A stretch of 64,000 nt of DNA, from positions 62,001-126,000 of the IMG/VR virus record IMGVR_UViG_3300046003_004989; one strand, 5' to 3'. The notes under the pieces were generated by a model, which did no database searches, was not told the origin of the DNA, and saw nothing but the letters and a program-made list of their open reading frames with translations. Positions 39,447 through 47,989 of the stretch are shown here, in pieces. The DNA is from a virus. Made by a program: the position numbers and the translations under genes. Each line of letters opens with the position of its first letter. Within the stretch, counting starts at the first letter, position 1.

Positions 39447-40019
39447 TTATTCGTCTCCAGGTTTTGAAGGTTTTTCCATCTCAGGACCTTCAGACATCGA
39501 AGGTATTTGAGCAGACATTTTAGGCATTTCTTTACCTGTCATTTCAGCGTATTGAGTTTTCAATTTAGCTAATTCCCCAAACTGATCAAGTTTCTTCATT
39601 TCTAAAGCTTGTTCTTGTTTCAGAGATGACTTGATTTTACCTCTTTTAAAAAGGAATGCAATATATAATGCTGTTAGTGCAGCACCTACAACTAACCCTT
39701 TTGTTATTTTTTTGGCAGTACCTACAGTTGCGTTAACTGCACTGTCCCATTCTTCTGAACCAGTATTTTCTAGATGTCCTCCAGCTTCATTAAGTGATTC
39801 ATTAAACGATTCATATAGGTATGTTAAAGTTGATTCGTTAACGTCTTCAATTGATTTGATTGATTCATTAATTCCATCACCACTATGCAGTAGAATGAAA
39901 TTTACGATATCTTCAAATTCCTGTTTTGCAGGAGAGTGATTGTAGGCGTTACAAAGCTTTCTATATTCTTTCAATTCGTCTTGAATTCGAAGAACATTCA
40001 TTGGCAATATAAAACTCAT
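39447..40019 (-). CDS. Putative prohead/internal protein with membrane-like segment
   Basis: A 190-residue protein. The N-terminal 55 residues are helical. Residues 50-85 contain four closely spaced x-N-E-[SA] sites (INES, VNES, FNES, LNEA), matching the protease preference suggested by the leaders of neighbours. A hydrophobic segment (GLVVGAALTALYIAFLF, about 108-125) is followed by a basic/acidic helical tail with PKMSAQIPSMSEGPEMEKP. It has a late-type promoter 33 nt upstream and follows the capsid gene's terminator. It may be cut into several pieces in the prohead; function otherwise unknown. Confidence 0.55.
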   Translation of the reverse strand: MSFILPMNVLRIQDELKEYRKLCNAYNHSPAKQEFEDIVNFILLHSGDGINESIKSIEDVNESTLTYLYESFNESLNEAGGHLENTGSEEWDSAVNATVGTAKKITKGLVVGAALTALYIAFLFKRGKIKSSLKQEQALEMKKLDQFGELAKLKTQYAEMTGKEMPKMSAQIPSMSEGPEMEKPSKPGDE

Positions 40020-40051
40020 AGTTATTGTATGTTGTTAGTCTTTACGATTTA

Positions 40052-40061
40052 ATTATATATC
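40052..40061 (-). promoter_or_regulatory. Late-type promoter element
   Basis: Minus strand GATATATAAT within CTGAGGATATATAATTAAA, 33 nt before the start of the 190-residue gene, just after the capsid terminator. Confidence 0.6.
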
Positions 40062-40079
40062 CTCAGCTTAAAGGTCGGC

Positions 40080-40110
40080 AAAAAAAAAGCTCTTCCGAAG
40101 AAGAGCTTTT
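40080..40110 (-). terminator. UUCG-loop terminator after capsid gene
   Basis: Minus strand AAAGCTCTTC-TTCG-GAAGAGCTTT, a 10-bp stem with a UUCG-type loop, followed by a run of nine T. It is the strongest terminator in the window and isolates the highly expressed capsid transcript. Confidence 0.93.
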
Positions 40111-40131
40111 GTATGGGTTGGTTGTATAAGA

Positions 40132-41742
40132 TTATACTAAAGAACCTAAGTTTGGATGCATGAAAACACCTGAAGTTAAGTACATAGTTTCTGGGTGGAA
40201 ACCAGCTTCTACTAAAGCATAACGAGATTTAACCGCAACTTTAGGAGCCATAGTACCTTCAGCAATTGTTTGTACGCTTTCAGCCATTAAGTAAGGCATG
40301 AATACTAAACCAGGAGAATTACCATCACCTTTACGTCCTACCAAGAAACGTGTATCACCCCAAGCCATGTTAGGATCGTTGTAGATCGCTAGACCAGCAA
40401 GAGTACCGATTGGGTAAAGTGAACCAGACATTTGGTTGATAGTGTTTGCCATTGGAGCAGGTACGAAACCAGCAACGTCTTGAAGAGCAGAACATACTTG
40501 ACCGTTAGTTACAACGAAAGTAGCTGGTCCACGACGACCTCTAATAGCAATAAGGTTAGCGATAGCTAATACCTTAGACATGATTTTTCTTTGACGAGTT
40601 GACATGTTCTCTGAAGCAGAGTTAAGTACCTCATTTTTAACAGCTGTAGCACCTGTAAGTGTAGAGTTGTATAAGTAAGATCCGAAGTTAGTCAACGGGT
40701 TAGTTGTAGTACCAGAAACTAATACGTCAGTAGCACCAATATTCAAGAAGAAGTTGATTGCTTGTGACTTAATTACGTTAGCGTGGTTAGTTTCACCTAA
40801 GAAGAATAATCTAGTTAAGATGTTTTTGTTGATTGATTGAGTCAATTCGTTAATCAATACTGATTCTACTTGAGATACAGCATCTACTCCGAATTGTTTC
40901 AAATCTTGAACTTGCTCACGAGTTACAGCAGCAGCAACTTGGAAAGTTTTAGCTTCTACTGATTTGTTGAACAATGAAAGGTTCATGATGTTATCCATCG
41001 TACCTTCACCAGTTTCTCTTGAGTAAGGATCGTTGATTGTTTCGTTTGTTGGATAAGAAGCAGCAGCAAGAGCATTACCAGAGAATCCAGTGATGTGATC
41101 TTCAAGAGCTTTTACTAATTCAACAGAAGTAAATGATGTTGCAGTAACACCACCGATAAGAATACCAGAGATTGCAGCAGCAACAGTTGCAGTACCTGTA
41201 GTACCAGCTACTTTGAAGATTGGGTAACCATCAAGACGTGATCCACCGATGTAAGTAAATGTGTAACCAGCAGATGAACCAACAGCACCAGCAGTAAAGC
41301 CAGGTGATGGAGTAGCACCGTAGTTTAATTTAATTAAAAGTGGAGCATTACCTAAAGTACCAGCAGTTTTACCACCACCGTATACGAAGTCTAAATAAGT
41401 AAGAACACCCATTGGACCAGGCATTGGTACAACTGGAACTAAGTCAAGACCAATTGTTTGAGCAGCAACTTGCATAGCAAGAGGCAATAATGTGTGTGCT
41501 TTGTCACCTGAACCAGTCGTTTGGCTATCAAAACCAGACTGAGTAGTCGGAGAATCAGGGAAACGGGTAGCACCCATACCGTTAACAGCGCCTAATTGAG
41601 CTAAGTTGTTGTTTTCGTACAATTCATGGTAATGACAGTATTTAGACATCCACTCAACTTTAGAACGCTCAGTGATTCCAGTATTAGACTCTACGATAGA
41701 AGCCCATTTACCAAAAATTTCTTGTTCGTTAATAAGATACAT
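40132..41742 (-). CDS. 23: Major capsid protein, T4 gp23-like
   Basis: A 536-residue capsid protein of the T4 gp23 family (521 aa in T4). The N-terminal propeptide-like segment (MYLINEQEIFGKWASIVE) and about 25 further residues would be removed; candidate protease sites are IVE (residue 18) and LYE (residue 43). The HK97-fold body has LLPLAMQVAAQTIGLDLVPVVPM, GVLTYLDFVYGGG, the Gly/Ala-rich insertion and, near the C-terminus, GRRGPATFVVTNGQVCSAL and SRYALVEAGFHPETMYL. It assembles around the scaffold domain fused to the protease. It has an unusually long (about 80-nt) leader behind its late promoter. Confidence 0.95.
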   Translation of the reverse strand: MYLINEQEIFGKWASIVESNTGITERSKVEWMSKYCHYHELYENNNLAQLGAVNGMGATRFPDSPTTQSGFDSQTTGSGDKAHTLLPLAMQVAAQTIGLDLVPVVPMPGPMGVLTYLDFVYGGGKTAGTLGNAPLLIKLNYGATPSPGFTAGAVGSSAGYTFTYIGGSRLDGYPIFKVAGTTGTATVAAAISGILIGGVTATSFTSVELVKALEDHITGFSGNALAAASYPTNETINDPYSRETGEGTMDNIMNLSLFNKSVEAKTFQVAAAVTREQVQDLKQFGVDAVSQVESVLINELTQSINKNILTRLFFLGETNHANVIKSQAINFFLNIGATDVLVSGTTTNPLTNFGSYLYNSTLTGATAVKNEVLNSASENMSTRQRKIMSKVLAIANLIAIRGRRGPATFVVTNGQVCSALQDVAGFVPAPMANTINQMSGSLYPIGTLAGLAIYNDPNMAWGDTRFLVGRKGDGNSPGLVFMPYLMAESVQTIAEGTMAPKVAVKSRYALVEAGFHPETMYLTSGVFMHPNLGSLV

Positions 41743-41775
41743 TTTGTGTATTTTGTTTTTTATTTGAGTTATGCT

Positions 41776-41798
41776 TCTGCTTTTTGTGTTTTAGCAGA
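41776..41798 (-). promoter_or_regulatory. Hairpin in capsid gene leader
   Basis: TCTGCT / AGCAGA, 6 bp with an A-rich 11-nt loop, in the transcript between the late promoter and the capsid start. A 25-codon upstream frame beginning ATGCAAAATCTG overlaps it and the capsid start in another register. Either could tune capsid translation or mRNA stability. Confidence 0.4.
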
Positions 41799-41821
41799 TT
41801 TTGCATTTTGTTTTATTATTG

Positions 41822-41831
41822 ATTATATATC
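41822..41831 (-). promoter_or_regulatory. Late-type promoter element (capsid)
   Basis: Minus strand GATATATAAT, 80 nt before the capsid start codon, in contrast to the 15-21 nt seen for most other late genes. Confidence 0.6.
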
Positions 41832-41860
41832 AGGGAGACTGAGATATTTTTTCTAGAAGT

Positions 41861-41886
41861 CAAACTAGCCAATTAAGACTAGTTTG
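41861..41886 (-). terminator. Possible attenuator between protease-scaffold and capsid genes
   Basis: Perfect 8-bp stem CAAACTAG / CTAGTTTG with a 10-nt loop after the protease-scaffold stop. It lacks a T-run, so partial termination or mRNA processing is more likely than full termination. Confidence 0.35.
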
Positions 41887-41908
41887 CTTTAAATTATAAT
41901 GTGATAGA

Positions 41909-43813
41909 TTAGTAGCCTCTACCGAAACGTTTTTTAAGACCTGCATGAACAGCTTCCATATAAGCGTCTGGAGTTTGATATGCTGCTGTTTCATTAATAG
42001 GAGCAGAAGCATTTTCATTGATAGGTGCATCTAATTTAGAAGGACGTAAATCTCTTGTAGACCAGAAGTTATCAACTGCATATTGATTATCTAAAACTTT
42101 CACAGAAGCTTGAGCTTTGATAGCATTCTTTTGTGATTCGTTAAGACCATTCCAAGATTCTTTGTATTTAGCTGGCATATTAGTCAACCAATTGAAAGAT
42201 GGAGCAGCAATAATAAATGCTGATTCATAAAGTCTTTCAGCATCTACTGAACCATAGAATTTATTGTTTTCAAAGATAGTGATTACTTCGTCTTTCTTTT
42301 CAGGTGTTAAAGAAGCAAATTGATTTCTTTTAGTTTCAGTTAAGAAGTTTAAGAAATGTAATTTGTTAGAGTTATTAGCTTCATTTACTGCTTTAGCTGA
42401 TTCTAAAATAGAATTCAATTTATCAGTAAGATTTTTCTCATAATTATCAGAACCTGCATCAATAGTAACATCGATTGCGGCTGGAGTAGCAGTAGGTTCA
42501 GAACCTTCATTTACTGGTTCAGCATTTGCATCAATAACAACTTTACCTTCATTGATTTCTTTAACGATGTGATTTAAGTAACCGCTTAAGTTTTCTGTTT
42601 GTTCTTTCAAATATTCAGTGTATTCAATGATAGATGATGTACCTTCAACGATATAATCGTTATGAGAAATTACGTTATCTAATTGTTCATTGATATGATT
42701 TTGATAAGACCAACGGTTATTAGATTCGTTAGCTACATATTTAGTGAATTCAATACCTTGATCAGCTTTTTCAGCTACAACTTTAGTATATTCAATTCCT
42801 TCATCAGCTTTCTTAGCTACAACTTTAGTGTATTCGATTAAGTGGTCAACTGATTCAGCAAGTTTTTCTGAATAGTTAATTCCTTGATTAGATCTTTCAC
42901 CAACAAGTTCAGCGTAATTTTTAACTTTCTCTAGGTTTTCGATGATGTAGTCATTATGTGAAATAAGACCATCAACAGACTCAGCAAGTTTTCCAATGTA
43001 TTCTTGAATTTGGTTAACTCTTTTAGCTGTTTCTTCAGTGTACTTAACAAGTCCTTCATTTACAGAAGTATTGTTATTTGCATTTTGGGATTCAGTTAAA
43101 GCTTTTTTAAGATTGTCAACCTCATTTTTTACATGTTTTGAGTACTCATTAAAGTCTTCAACTGTAATGTATTTTTTAGAATCCATTTCGTTGATTTTTG
43201 TTTCTTTGTTTGATTCAGTATATTTATCTTCTTCCGTAGATTTGATAGTAGACTCATCCAATGTGAAGTCAGTTTCATAGATAGAAATTAGGCTATCTTC
43301 ACCGAAACCGAAAGATTCATTTACTCTTTTTAATTCAGCATTAGCAAATCCGGGATCTGCTACTAAATCGTAAGTAAACATTTTTTTGATCTTAACATGT
43401 CCATTAGATTCAACAACACCTGCTGCTCTAGATGAAATATGAAGTGGAACTCCAGCATCAACTAATGCCATAGCTTGTTTACCTGCATCTGTATTAAGAA
43501 GTCTAATACGACCAGTTACTTTTTTAGATTTTGGATCGTATGAAAGGTCCTCAATGATATGAGAAGCATTTTTTAGGGAGATGTCAAAAGACTTAGGATG
43601 GTCAAGTTCACCAAGAAGTTTATTACCTTGCAATTTAGCTTGGAGTTCTTGGATGTGAGGCATTAACTCTTTTTCGTCGTAGATTCTATTGTTTTTGTTT
43701 CTAACGCCGATTTCAGTAAATGTACCTTCTAGCACATACTTATCTCCGTCTTTAGAAGATTGAAGATTCCCTTCGGATCTTTCTAATACGAGTAGATATT
43801 TGTTATTGCTCAT
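41909..43813 (-). CDS. 21: Prohead protease fused to scaffold-like coiled coil (gp21-gp22)
   Basis: A 634-residue protein. Residues 1-165 are a T4 gp21-type prohead protease: VLEGTFTEIGVRNKNNRIYD, the histidine in LLGELDHP (His72), the serine in PLHISSRAAG (127/128) and YDLVADPGF (about 149-155). From about residue 165 it becomes a long acidic coiled-coil region with tandem 14-residue repeats (IEYTKVVAKKADEG repeated with variations) and a helical C-terminus, the expected character of a gp22 scaffold. In T4 these are separate proteins. A possible self-cleavage site VNE lies at the domain junction (residue 166). It sits between portal and capsid genes as in T4. Confidence 0.85.
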   Translation of the reverse strand: MSNNKYLLVLERSEGNLQSSKDGDKYVLEGTFTEIGVRNKNNRIYDEKELMPHIQELQAKLQGNKLLGELDHPKSFDISLKNASHIIEDLSYDPKSKKVTGRIRLLNTDAGKQAMALVDAGVPLHISSRAAGVVESNGHVKIKKMFTYDLVADPGFANAELKRVNESFGFGEDSLISIYETDFTLDESTIKSTEEDKYTESNKETKINEMDSKKYITVEDFNEYSKHVKNEVDNLKKALTESQNANNNTSVNEGLVKYTEETAKRVNQIQEYIGKLAESVDGLISHNDYIIENLEKVKNYAELVGERSNQGINYSEKLAESVDHLIEYTKVVAKKADEGIEYTKVVAEKADQGIEFTKYVANESNNRWSYQNHINEQLDNVISHNDYIVEGTSSIIEYTEYLKEQTENLSGYLNHIVKEINEGKVVIDANAEPVNEGSEPTATPAAIDVTIDAGSDNYEKNLTDKLNSILESAKAVNEANNSNKLHFLNFLTETKRNQFASLTPEKKDEVITIFENNKFYGSVDAERLYESAFIIAAPSFNWLTNMPAKYKESWNGLNESQKNAIKAQASVKVLDNQYAVDNFWSTRDLRPSKLDAPINENASAPINETAAYQTPDAYMEAVHAGLKKRFGRGY

Positions 43814-43830
43814 TTGGGCTACTATTTTTT

Positions 43831-43840
43831 ATTATATATC
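43831..43840 (-). promoter_or_regulatory. Late-type promoter element (protease-scaffold)
   Basis: Minus strand GATATATAAT followed by AAAAAATAG, 18 nt before the start codon. Confidence 0.65.
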
Positions 43841-43866
43841 AATGGTATAAAGGAATTGTTTGACTA

Positions 43867-45480
43867 TTACATACCCGTAACTTCAGCATCTTTCTTAGCT
43901 GCTTCACGTTTTGCTTCGTCTTCTAATTCTTTTAATTTTTTGTTTAATCTTAGATCTTCTGCTGATAAACCGAGGAATCTTTGTATCAAGAATTCGGATG
44001 AGAAGTATTTAATTTCGTTCATATTAGCATCTGTTTCAACTAGACCATCTTTCATAGATTGTACGAAGTCTAATCGTTTTTGTAAGATTTCTATCTCTTT
44101 CATTTCTTCGAAGATATTGTATCTGTGATATTTGATACCAATTTGTGCTTTGAATGCATCATCTTCTTTTAATTCAGGGAAGTCAAGACACATCTGAATC
44201 CAAAGAGGTTTAACAAGAATTTCTTGGAAAACTGAACGAAGACGAGTAACAAAACGACCGAATTTAATTTCATCTCGAGTCATACCTTCGGCATTCATCT
44301 CCCATGAAGGAGGTGATTCCATATCAAAACGAGAAAGAGGAATTTTAGATACTTTGATTAACTTCTCACGGAAGTATTTAAGTGCATCAGTATCAGACAA
44401 GTCTGGACCATCATTACCAATTGTTTCAATTGTTGGTTCACCTGCATCACCTGAAGGAAACCAATATTCTTTATTGAACGGCATCATCGCTTTACCATTA
44501 ACTTTCAATTCACCTGAATCGGTATCGAAGTCAATTTGTTCACGGTAGTTTTGCATCAAAACACCAAGAGATTGTTTTGCTCTAGTTTTTGATTTACCAC
44601 CGACTGGTATAACGAATTTAGTTTTGAATGATGCATTTACTGTTGCCCAAATAACTCTTGAGTGCTCCATAATTCGGAGTAAGTTAAATGAACGGATAAG
44701 ACGCTCAACATAAGAAACACGATTAACTGTGTTAACGTTGGCATATGATATGTAAATTACTTGAGAATCGTAAATTACACGTTCTTTATTAGGTTGACCT
44801 TTGAACTGTTTCCAAAGTTTTTTACCTTCTTTGTCAAGACCTGGCTCTAATGAGATAGGATCTAATTCTTTGAAACCGATAATTCTGGTTTGCTCTTTAT
44901 TATAAATTATCTCAAATGCGAGATAACCATCAACTAACCATTTTCTAAAGTATGACCAAGCTGCGATATCATTATTGAATCCGAAGTATTGGTAAACTCT
45001 TTTAAAGTTAGTCTCTAATGCGATTTTTATTGCTTCTAATGTGCCAGGTTCTAATGTTTCATCATCAAATGCTAGCGGATAACAAAAATAATTTTTATCA
45101 TCAAATACAATACACTCATCACACAGAGTGTCTAGAATATCTTCAATTTCATCTTGTATAGCGAATTTACGAAGGTCTTCTCGTTTCTTTGGATATGATT
45201 TATCAAAAATTGAAATTGATTTTCTTAAATTGATATCTGTCATTGATAGGTTTGCAAATAGAGCATAATCGTCATATTCACCACCTGCAACGTTTCTTGG
45301 ATCCATTGTCCAACCGTAACGATCTTCGTTTATACCAATAGCCTTAGAGTTCTTCAACACCATATCGTCATACATCATACCGAATGATGATAACGACTTA
45401 AGAGCTTTACTAACGAGGTTTCTAGATGCTGGATTTGGTTTTCCAGCTGAAGTTTCGTCTCTGTTTACGAATCCTGCCAT
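43867..45480 (-). CDS. 20: Portal protein, T4 gp20-like
   Basis: A 537-residue portal protein of the T4 gp20 family (524 aa). Recognisable parts include DLRKFAIQDEIEDILDTLCDE, the wing region YFRKWLVDGYLAFEIIYNKE, IYISYANVNT, SFNLLRIMEHSRVIW and the clip/stem region KVSKIPLSRFDMESP and WIQMCLDFPELKED. The C-terminus is helical and charged (crown). It forms the dodecameric gateway that nucleates prohead assembly and docks terminase. It starts the head module after the gp4-like gene and has its own late-type promoter. Confidence 0.95.
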   Translation of the reverse strand: MAGFVNRDETSAGKPNPASRNLVSKALKSLSSFGMMYDDMVLKNSKAIGINEDRYGWTMDPRNVAGGEYDDYALFANLSMTDINLRKSISIFDKSYPKKREDLRKFAIQDEIEDILDTLCDECIVFDDKNYFCYPLAFDDETLEPGTLEAIKIALETNFKRVYQYFGFNNDIAAWSYFRKWLVDGYLAFEIIYNKEQTRIIGFKELDPISLEPGLDKEGKKLWKQFKGQPNKERVIYDSQVIYISYANVNTVNRVSYVERLIRSFNLLRIMEHSRVIWATVNASFKTKFVIPVGGKSKTRAKQSLGVLMQNYREQIDFDTDSGELKVNGKAMMPFNKEYWFPSGDAGEPTIETIGNDGPDLSDTDALKYFREKLIKVSKIPLSRFDMESPPSWEMNAEGMTRDEIKFGRFVTRLRSVFQEILVKPLWIQMCLDFPELKEDDAFKAQIGIKYHRYNIFEEMKEIEILQKRLDFVQSMKDGLVETDANMNEIKYFSSEFLIQRFLGLSAEDLRLNKKLKELEDEAKREAAKKDAEVTGM

Positions 45481-45500
45481 GTTTTTATATTTTGAGTTAT

Positions 45501-45510
45501 AGTATATATC
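45501..45510 (-). promoter_or_regulatory. Late-type promoter element (portal)
   Basis: Minus strand GATATATACT, 21 nt before the portal start codon. Confidence 0.6.
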
Positions 45511-45521
45511 CGATCTAAAAA

Positions 45522-46271
45522 TCAGTTATCGAACTTATATTTACCTTTCATTTTTGCTGCATCTCGCTTTAAACGAGCTTCTCCTCTATTATCCCTTTGA
45601 TATTGTACATGAAGTTTAAAACTTTCATAAATATTTTGTAACGAATAATAAGGATTGTTTATTTGAAGTTCTGGGAATATTTTAGGCTGATCTAATTTAA
45701 CAGCTTTGTCCCAATCTTCATAACAAATACACACCTTTGGTGTTTGCATTCTACTAGGAATGTATTGTCTTAAAGCGAAAGAAAATCCTAGCGTATCTAA
45801 AGCAGTTTTTAAATTATATAGATCCATCACTACAGATTTCTGTTCTATGGCTTTATTACTACTTTTCACAATAGCTGCTTTATAACTTGCAGCATACATC
45901 TTACGTATTTGTTCTACGATAAATTTTCTTGCTTCTGGTGGATACCAACTAATATTAAGTCCTAAACAATTTTTACCGTTTGCTCCTTGAACGTTACCTA
46001 GAGCTAGAACAATAGGATGTTGGTCCCAGTAGTCTAATTCGTTTTTGTAAAGTGGAGTGTATTTAAAGACGTATATTTTGCCAGGTTCTAAATATGGCTG
46101 TTTAACTTGTTGAACTCTCGTACTATTCTTGTTTTCAATTTCCGACATCAACCAAGCATAAGCATCTTTAGCATCCTTAGTAGTCTTTTCATCTTCCTTA
46201 GATGTAGGAGCAGATGATTGTAATGTGAGGAGTTTAATTACTTCCCCTAAAAAGTCTAATAGTGATTTCAT
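45522..46271 (-). CDS. Structural-cluster protein of unknown function
   Basis: A 249-residue protein. Residues 65-105 have a compact barrel-like pattern (GKIYVFKYTPLYKNELDYWD followed by HPIVLALG) and the C-terminal half is helical and basic (YQRDNRGEARLKRDAAKMKG). I do not recognise a named family. It starts in a one-base overlap with the gp4-like stop and precedes the portal gene, so it likely acts in head completion or DNA protection. In T4 the end-protector gp2 lies near this function, but no similarity is claimed. Confidence 0.55.
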   Translation of the reverse strand: MKSLLDFLGEVIKLLTLQSSAPTSKEDEKTTKDAKDAYAWLMSEIENKNSTRVQQVKQPYLEPGKIYVFKYTPLYKNELDYWDQHPIVLALGNVQGANGKNCLGLNISWYPPEARKFIVEQIRKMYAASYKAAIVKSSNKAIEQKSVVMDLYNLKTALDTLGFSFALRQYIPSRMQTPKVCICYEDWDKAVKLDQPKIFPELQINNPYYSLQNIYESFKLHVQYQRDNRGEARLKRDAAKMKGKYKFDN

Positions 46272-46750
46272 TATTCAGTTTTAACTTTAAAGAAGTCTTC
46301 TGTTACTAGTAAGAATTGCCAACCTTTGGCTTTTGCAAATTCTTCAGCTGCTGATTTCTTACACATATTAGTGACCCATGTTTCATAAGCCCATTTGTAA
46401 GATTTCATAGACTTTTCAGTTTTTCGTTTAGGTGGTTCGGGTTTAAGCAATTGAGCTTTAGGTTTTACCTCTACGATATAGACTGATCCATTTTTAAGAC
46501 TGACAAGATAATCAGGAAAGTAGTTATGATATTTATTGTCCAAAGGACTAAAATACTTAATGGAAAAAGATTCCGAAGACCATGAAACGATCTCCGGATT
46601 CCTTTCGCAGTATAAGCAAAATTTTCTTTCCCATGAGGAACGATATATGATAGGACCGTTTCCTCTATACTTTTTGCATTCATTAATAGGGAAATATCCC
46701 TGAATAAACCCCGACTTTTTAGACGGTTTGTTACTTTTTATTGAATGCAT
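46271..46750 (-). CDS. 4: Head completion nuclease, T4 gp4-like
   Basis: A 159-residue protein with the restriction-endonuclease-like motif set of T4 gp4 (TnsA_N type): YRSSWERKFCLYCERNPEIV, SIKYFSPLDNKYHNYFPDYL with the catalytic aspartate, and VYIVEVKPKAQLL with the E-x-K pair. A C-terminal helix EEFAKAKGWQFLLVTEDFF completes the domain. In T4 gp4/gp50 is needed to complete packaged heads. It lies between the CTS cluster and the portal gene. Confidence 0.8.
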   Translation of the reverse strand: MHSIKSNKPSKKSGFIQGYFPINECKKYRGNGPIIYRSSWERKFCLYCERNPEIVSWSSESFSIKYFSPLDNKYHNYFPDYLVSLKNGSVYIVEVKPKAQLLKPEPPKRKTEKSMKSYKWAYETWVTNMCKKSAAEEFAKAKGWQFLLVTEDFFKVKTE

Positions 46751-46768
46751 ACATTGACTTTTTAAATG

Positions 46769-47122
46769 TTATTCTTCGTCTTCGTCTTCAGTAGAAGCAC
46801 CTTCTTGAACTTGTGCGATTCCACCTTTACCGATCAAAGCAGAAATTTCTTCTTCTGTGAATTGAACGTCATTAGCTTTGTCTTCACCATTAAAGATATA
46901 AACACCATTAGTAACACCTTGATAGATCATATCTGTATGTTTGTCAGCATCAACAGTTAAAACGTACTCTTTACCAGGAGTAAGATCTGCAACAGTTGCA
47001 AGAGCTCCACCTACTGGATCAGCATCCGTTGTGTTAGTTGGGTTGAATCCGTCAGCATCATTAGCTTCTTGAACGTTATAATGTTCGTTTACGAATTCAT
47101 CAAATGATAGTAAATTTTTCAT
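46769..47122 (-). CDS. CTS protein with small beta domain shared with the 554-aa protein
   Basis: A 117-residue protein: leader MKNLLSFDEFVNEHYNVQEA (cut expected after VNE, residue 13, or VQE, residue 18), then a domain with DLTPGKEYVLTV, YQGVTNGVYIFNGED and FTEEEISALIGKGGIAQ. The same block order occurs at the C-terminus of the 554-residue protein upstream (DLVAGQEYTV, FQGEADGSYMFNQ, IKESEVEELISAGEITQ), so the two are paralogous. It ends acidic (STEDEDEE), like T4 gp67. It has its own late-type promoter. Likely packaged in the head; function unknown. Confidence 0.65.
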   Translation of the reverse strand: MKNLLSFDEFVNEHYNVQEANDADGFNPTNTTDADPVGGALATVADLTPGKEYVLTVDADKHTDMIYQGVTNGVYIFNGEDKANDVQFTEEEISALIGKGGIAQVQEGASTEDEDEE

Positions 47123-47141
47123 TTTAGTAATTTTTCTTTTT

Positions 47142-47151
47142 TATATTTATC
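47142..47151 (-). promoter_or_regulatory. Late-type promoter element
   Basis: Minus strand GATAAATATA within CTGAGATAAATATAAAAAAG, 20 nt before the start of the 117-residue CTS gene. Confidence 0.6.
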
Positions 47152-47173
47152 TCAGAACATACTGAGAGGTTTG

Positions 47174-47989
47174 TTAGTATACTGGATGACTACCAGCAGA
47201 AGCTGAATCAGTCGAATTCGTATATCCTTTAGTGTTTACATTTTGATCAGGTCCAGATGTAGGAGTGAGAGTACCCGTACCTACCATCGTAGCTTCTTCC
47301 TCTAATTTCTTACCTTGGTCATCTGTTAGAGGTTTATCTCTAAGAACTTTGTTTATTTCTACAAAGAATTGAGATTCTTCTGGTGTTAGATTAGCTTTAA
47401 CATATTTGGAAATATCTCTCATAATTTTTGAGCGCATATTATTGTTAGTTTTAATCTTTTCGTAAGATGAACCTTTCTTAAAAGTACCGTCAATGTAAGG
47501 ATATTTTTGAAGGTCCGCTAGTAGAGAATTTAATTTTGCGTCTGCATTAAATTTAGCAGCTATATTTTCTGCTTCATCTCTCATTTTAGCATAAGCTTTA
47601 TCAGATTTTATCTTTGAAAGTTTAGCAACAATGGATTGTCTCCAATTAGAAAAAATATAACCTGCAATAATCAGACCACCTCCAGCTAAAGCAGCTCCAG
47701 CTTTAATTAGATCTGCTGCAAGAATACCTTTTGTTACTTCCCACCATTGCAAATCCTCATTAATCATTTCATCAACTACAATTTCTTGAGATTCACATAT
47801 ATGAATTGTTCCTTTATTATCACGGAATTGAACTCTTCCGTTTGAAGTTTCTTTTGATACGATTACACCAGAAAATCCATCCAAAGATGTAACATAATCA
47901 CCGACTTCTAATTGACATCCGTCAAATGAATATACAGGACTAGGATAATTTTCGTTTAGGTATTGATCGTAAGATGGTAGATTTTTCAT
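47174..47989 (-). CDS. CTS protein with SH3-like domain and membrane-like helix
   Basis: A 271-residue protein. Leader MKNLPSYDQYLNENYPS, cut expected after LNE (residue 13). Next is an SH3/KOW-like stretch (CQLEVGDYVTSLDGFSGVIV, about residues 25-44), a second INE site at 78, and a hydrophobic segment (LIKAGAALAGGGLIIAGYIF, about 91-110). The rest is a basic helical region and a Gly/Thr/Ser tail. It shares the ATG/TAA junction with the upstream 387-residue CTS gene. Probably an internal head protein; the hydrophobic helix hints at membrane interaction on delivery. Confidence 0.6.
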   Translation of the reverse strand: MKNLPSYDQYLNENYPSPVYSFDGCQLEVGDYVTSLDGFSGVIVSKETSNGRVQFRDNKGTIHICESQEIVVDEMINEDLQWWEVTKGILAADLIKAGAALAGGGLIIAGYIFSNWRQSIVAKLSKIKSDKAYAKMRDEAENIAAKFNADAKLNSLLADLQKYPYIDGTFKKGSSYEKIKTNNNMRSKIMRDISKYVKANLTPEESQFFVEINKVLRDKPLTDDQGKKLEEEATMVGTGTLTPTSGPDQNVNTKGYTNSTDSASAGSHPVY

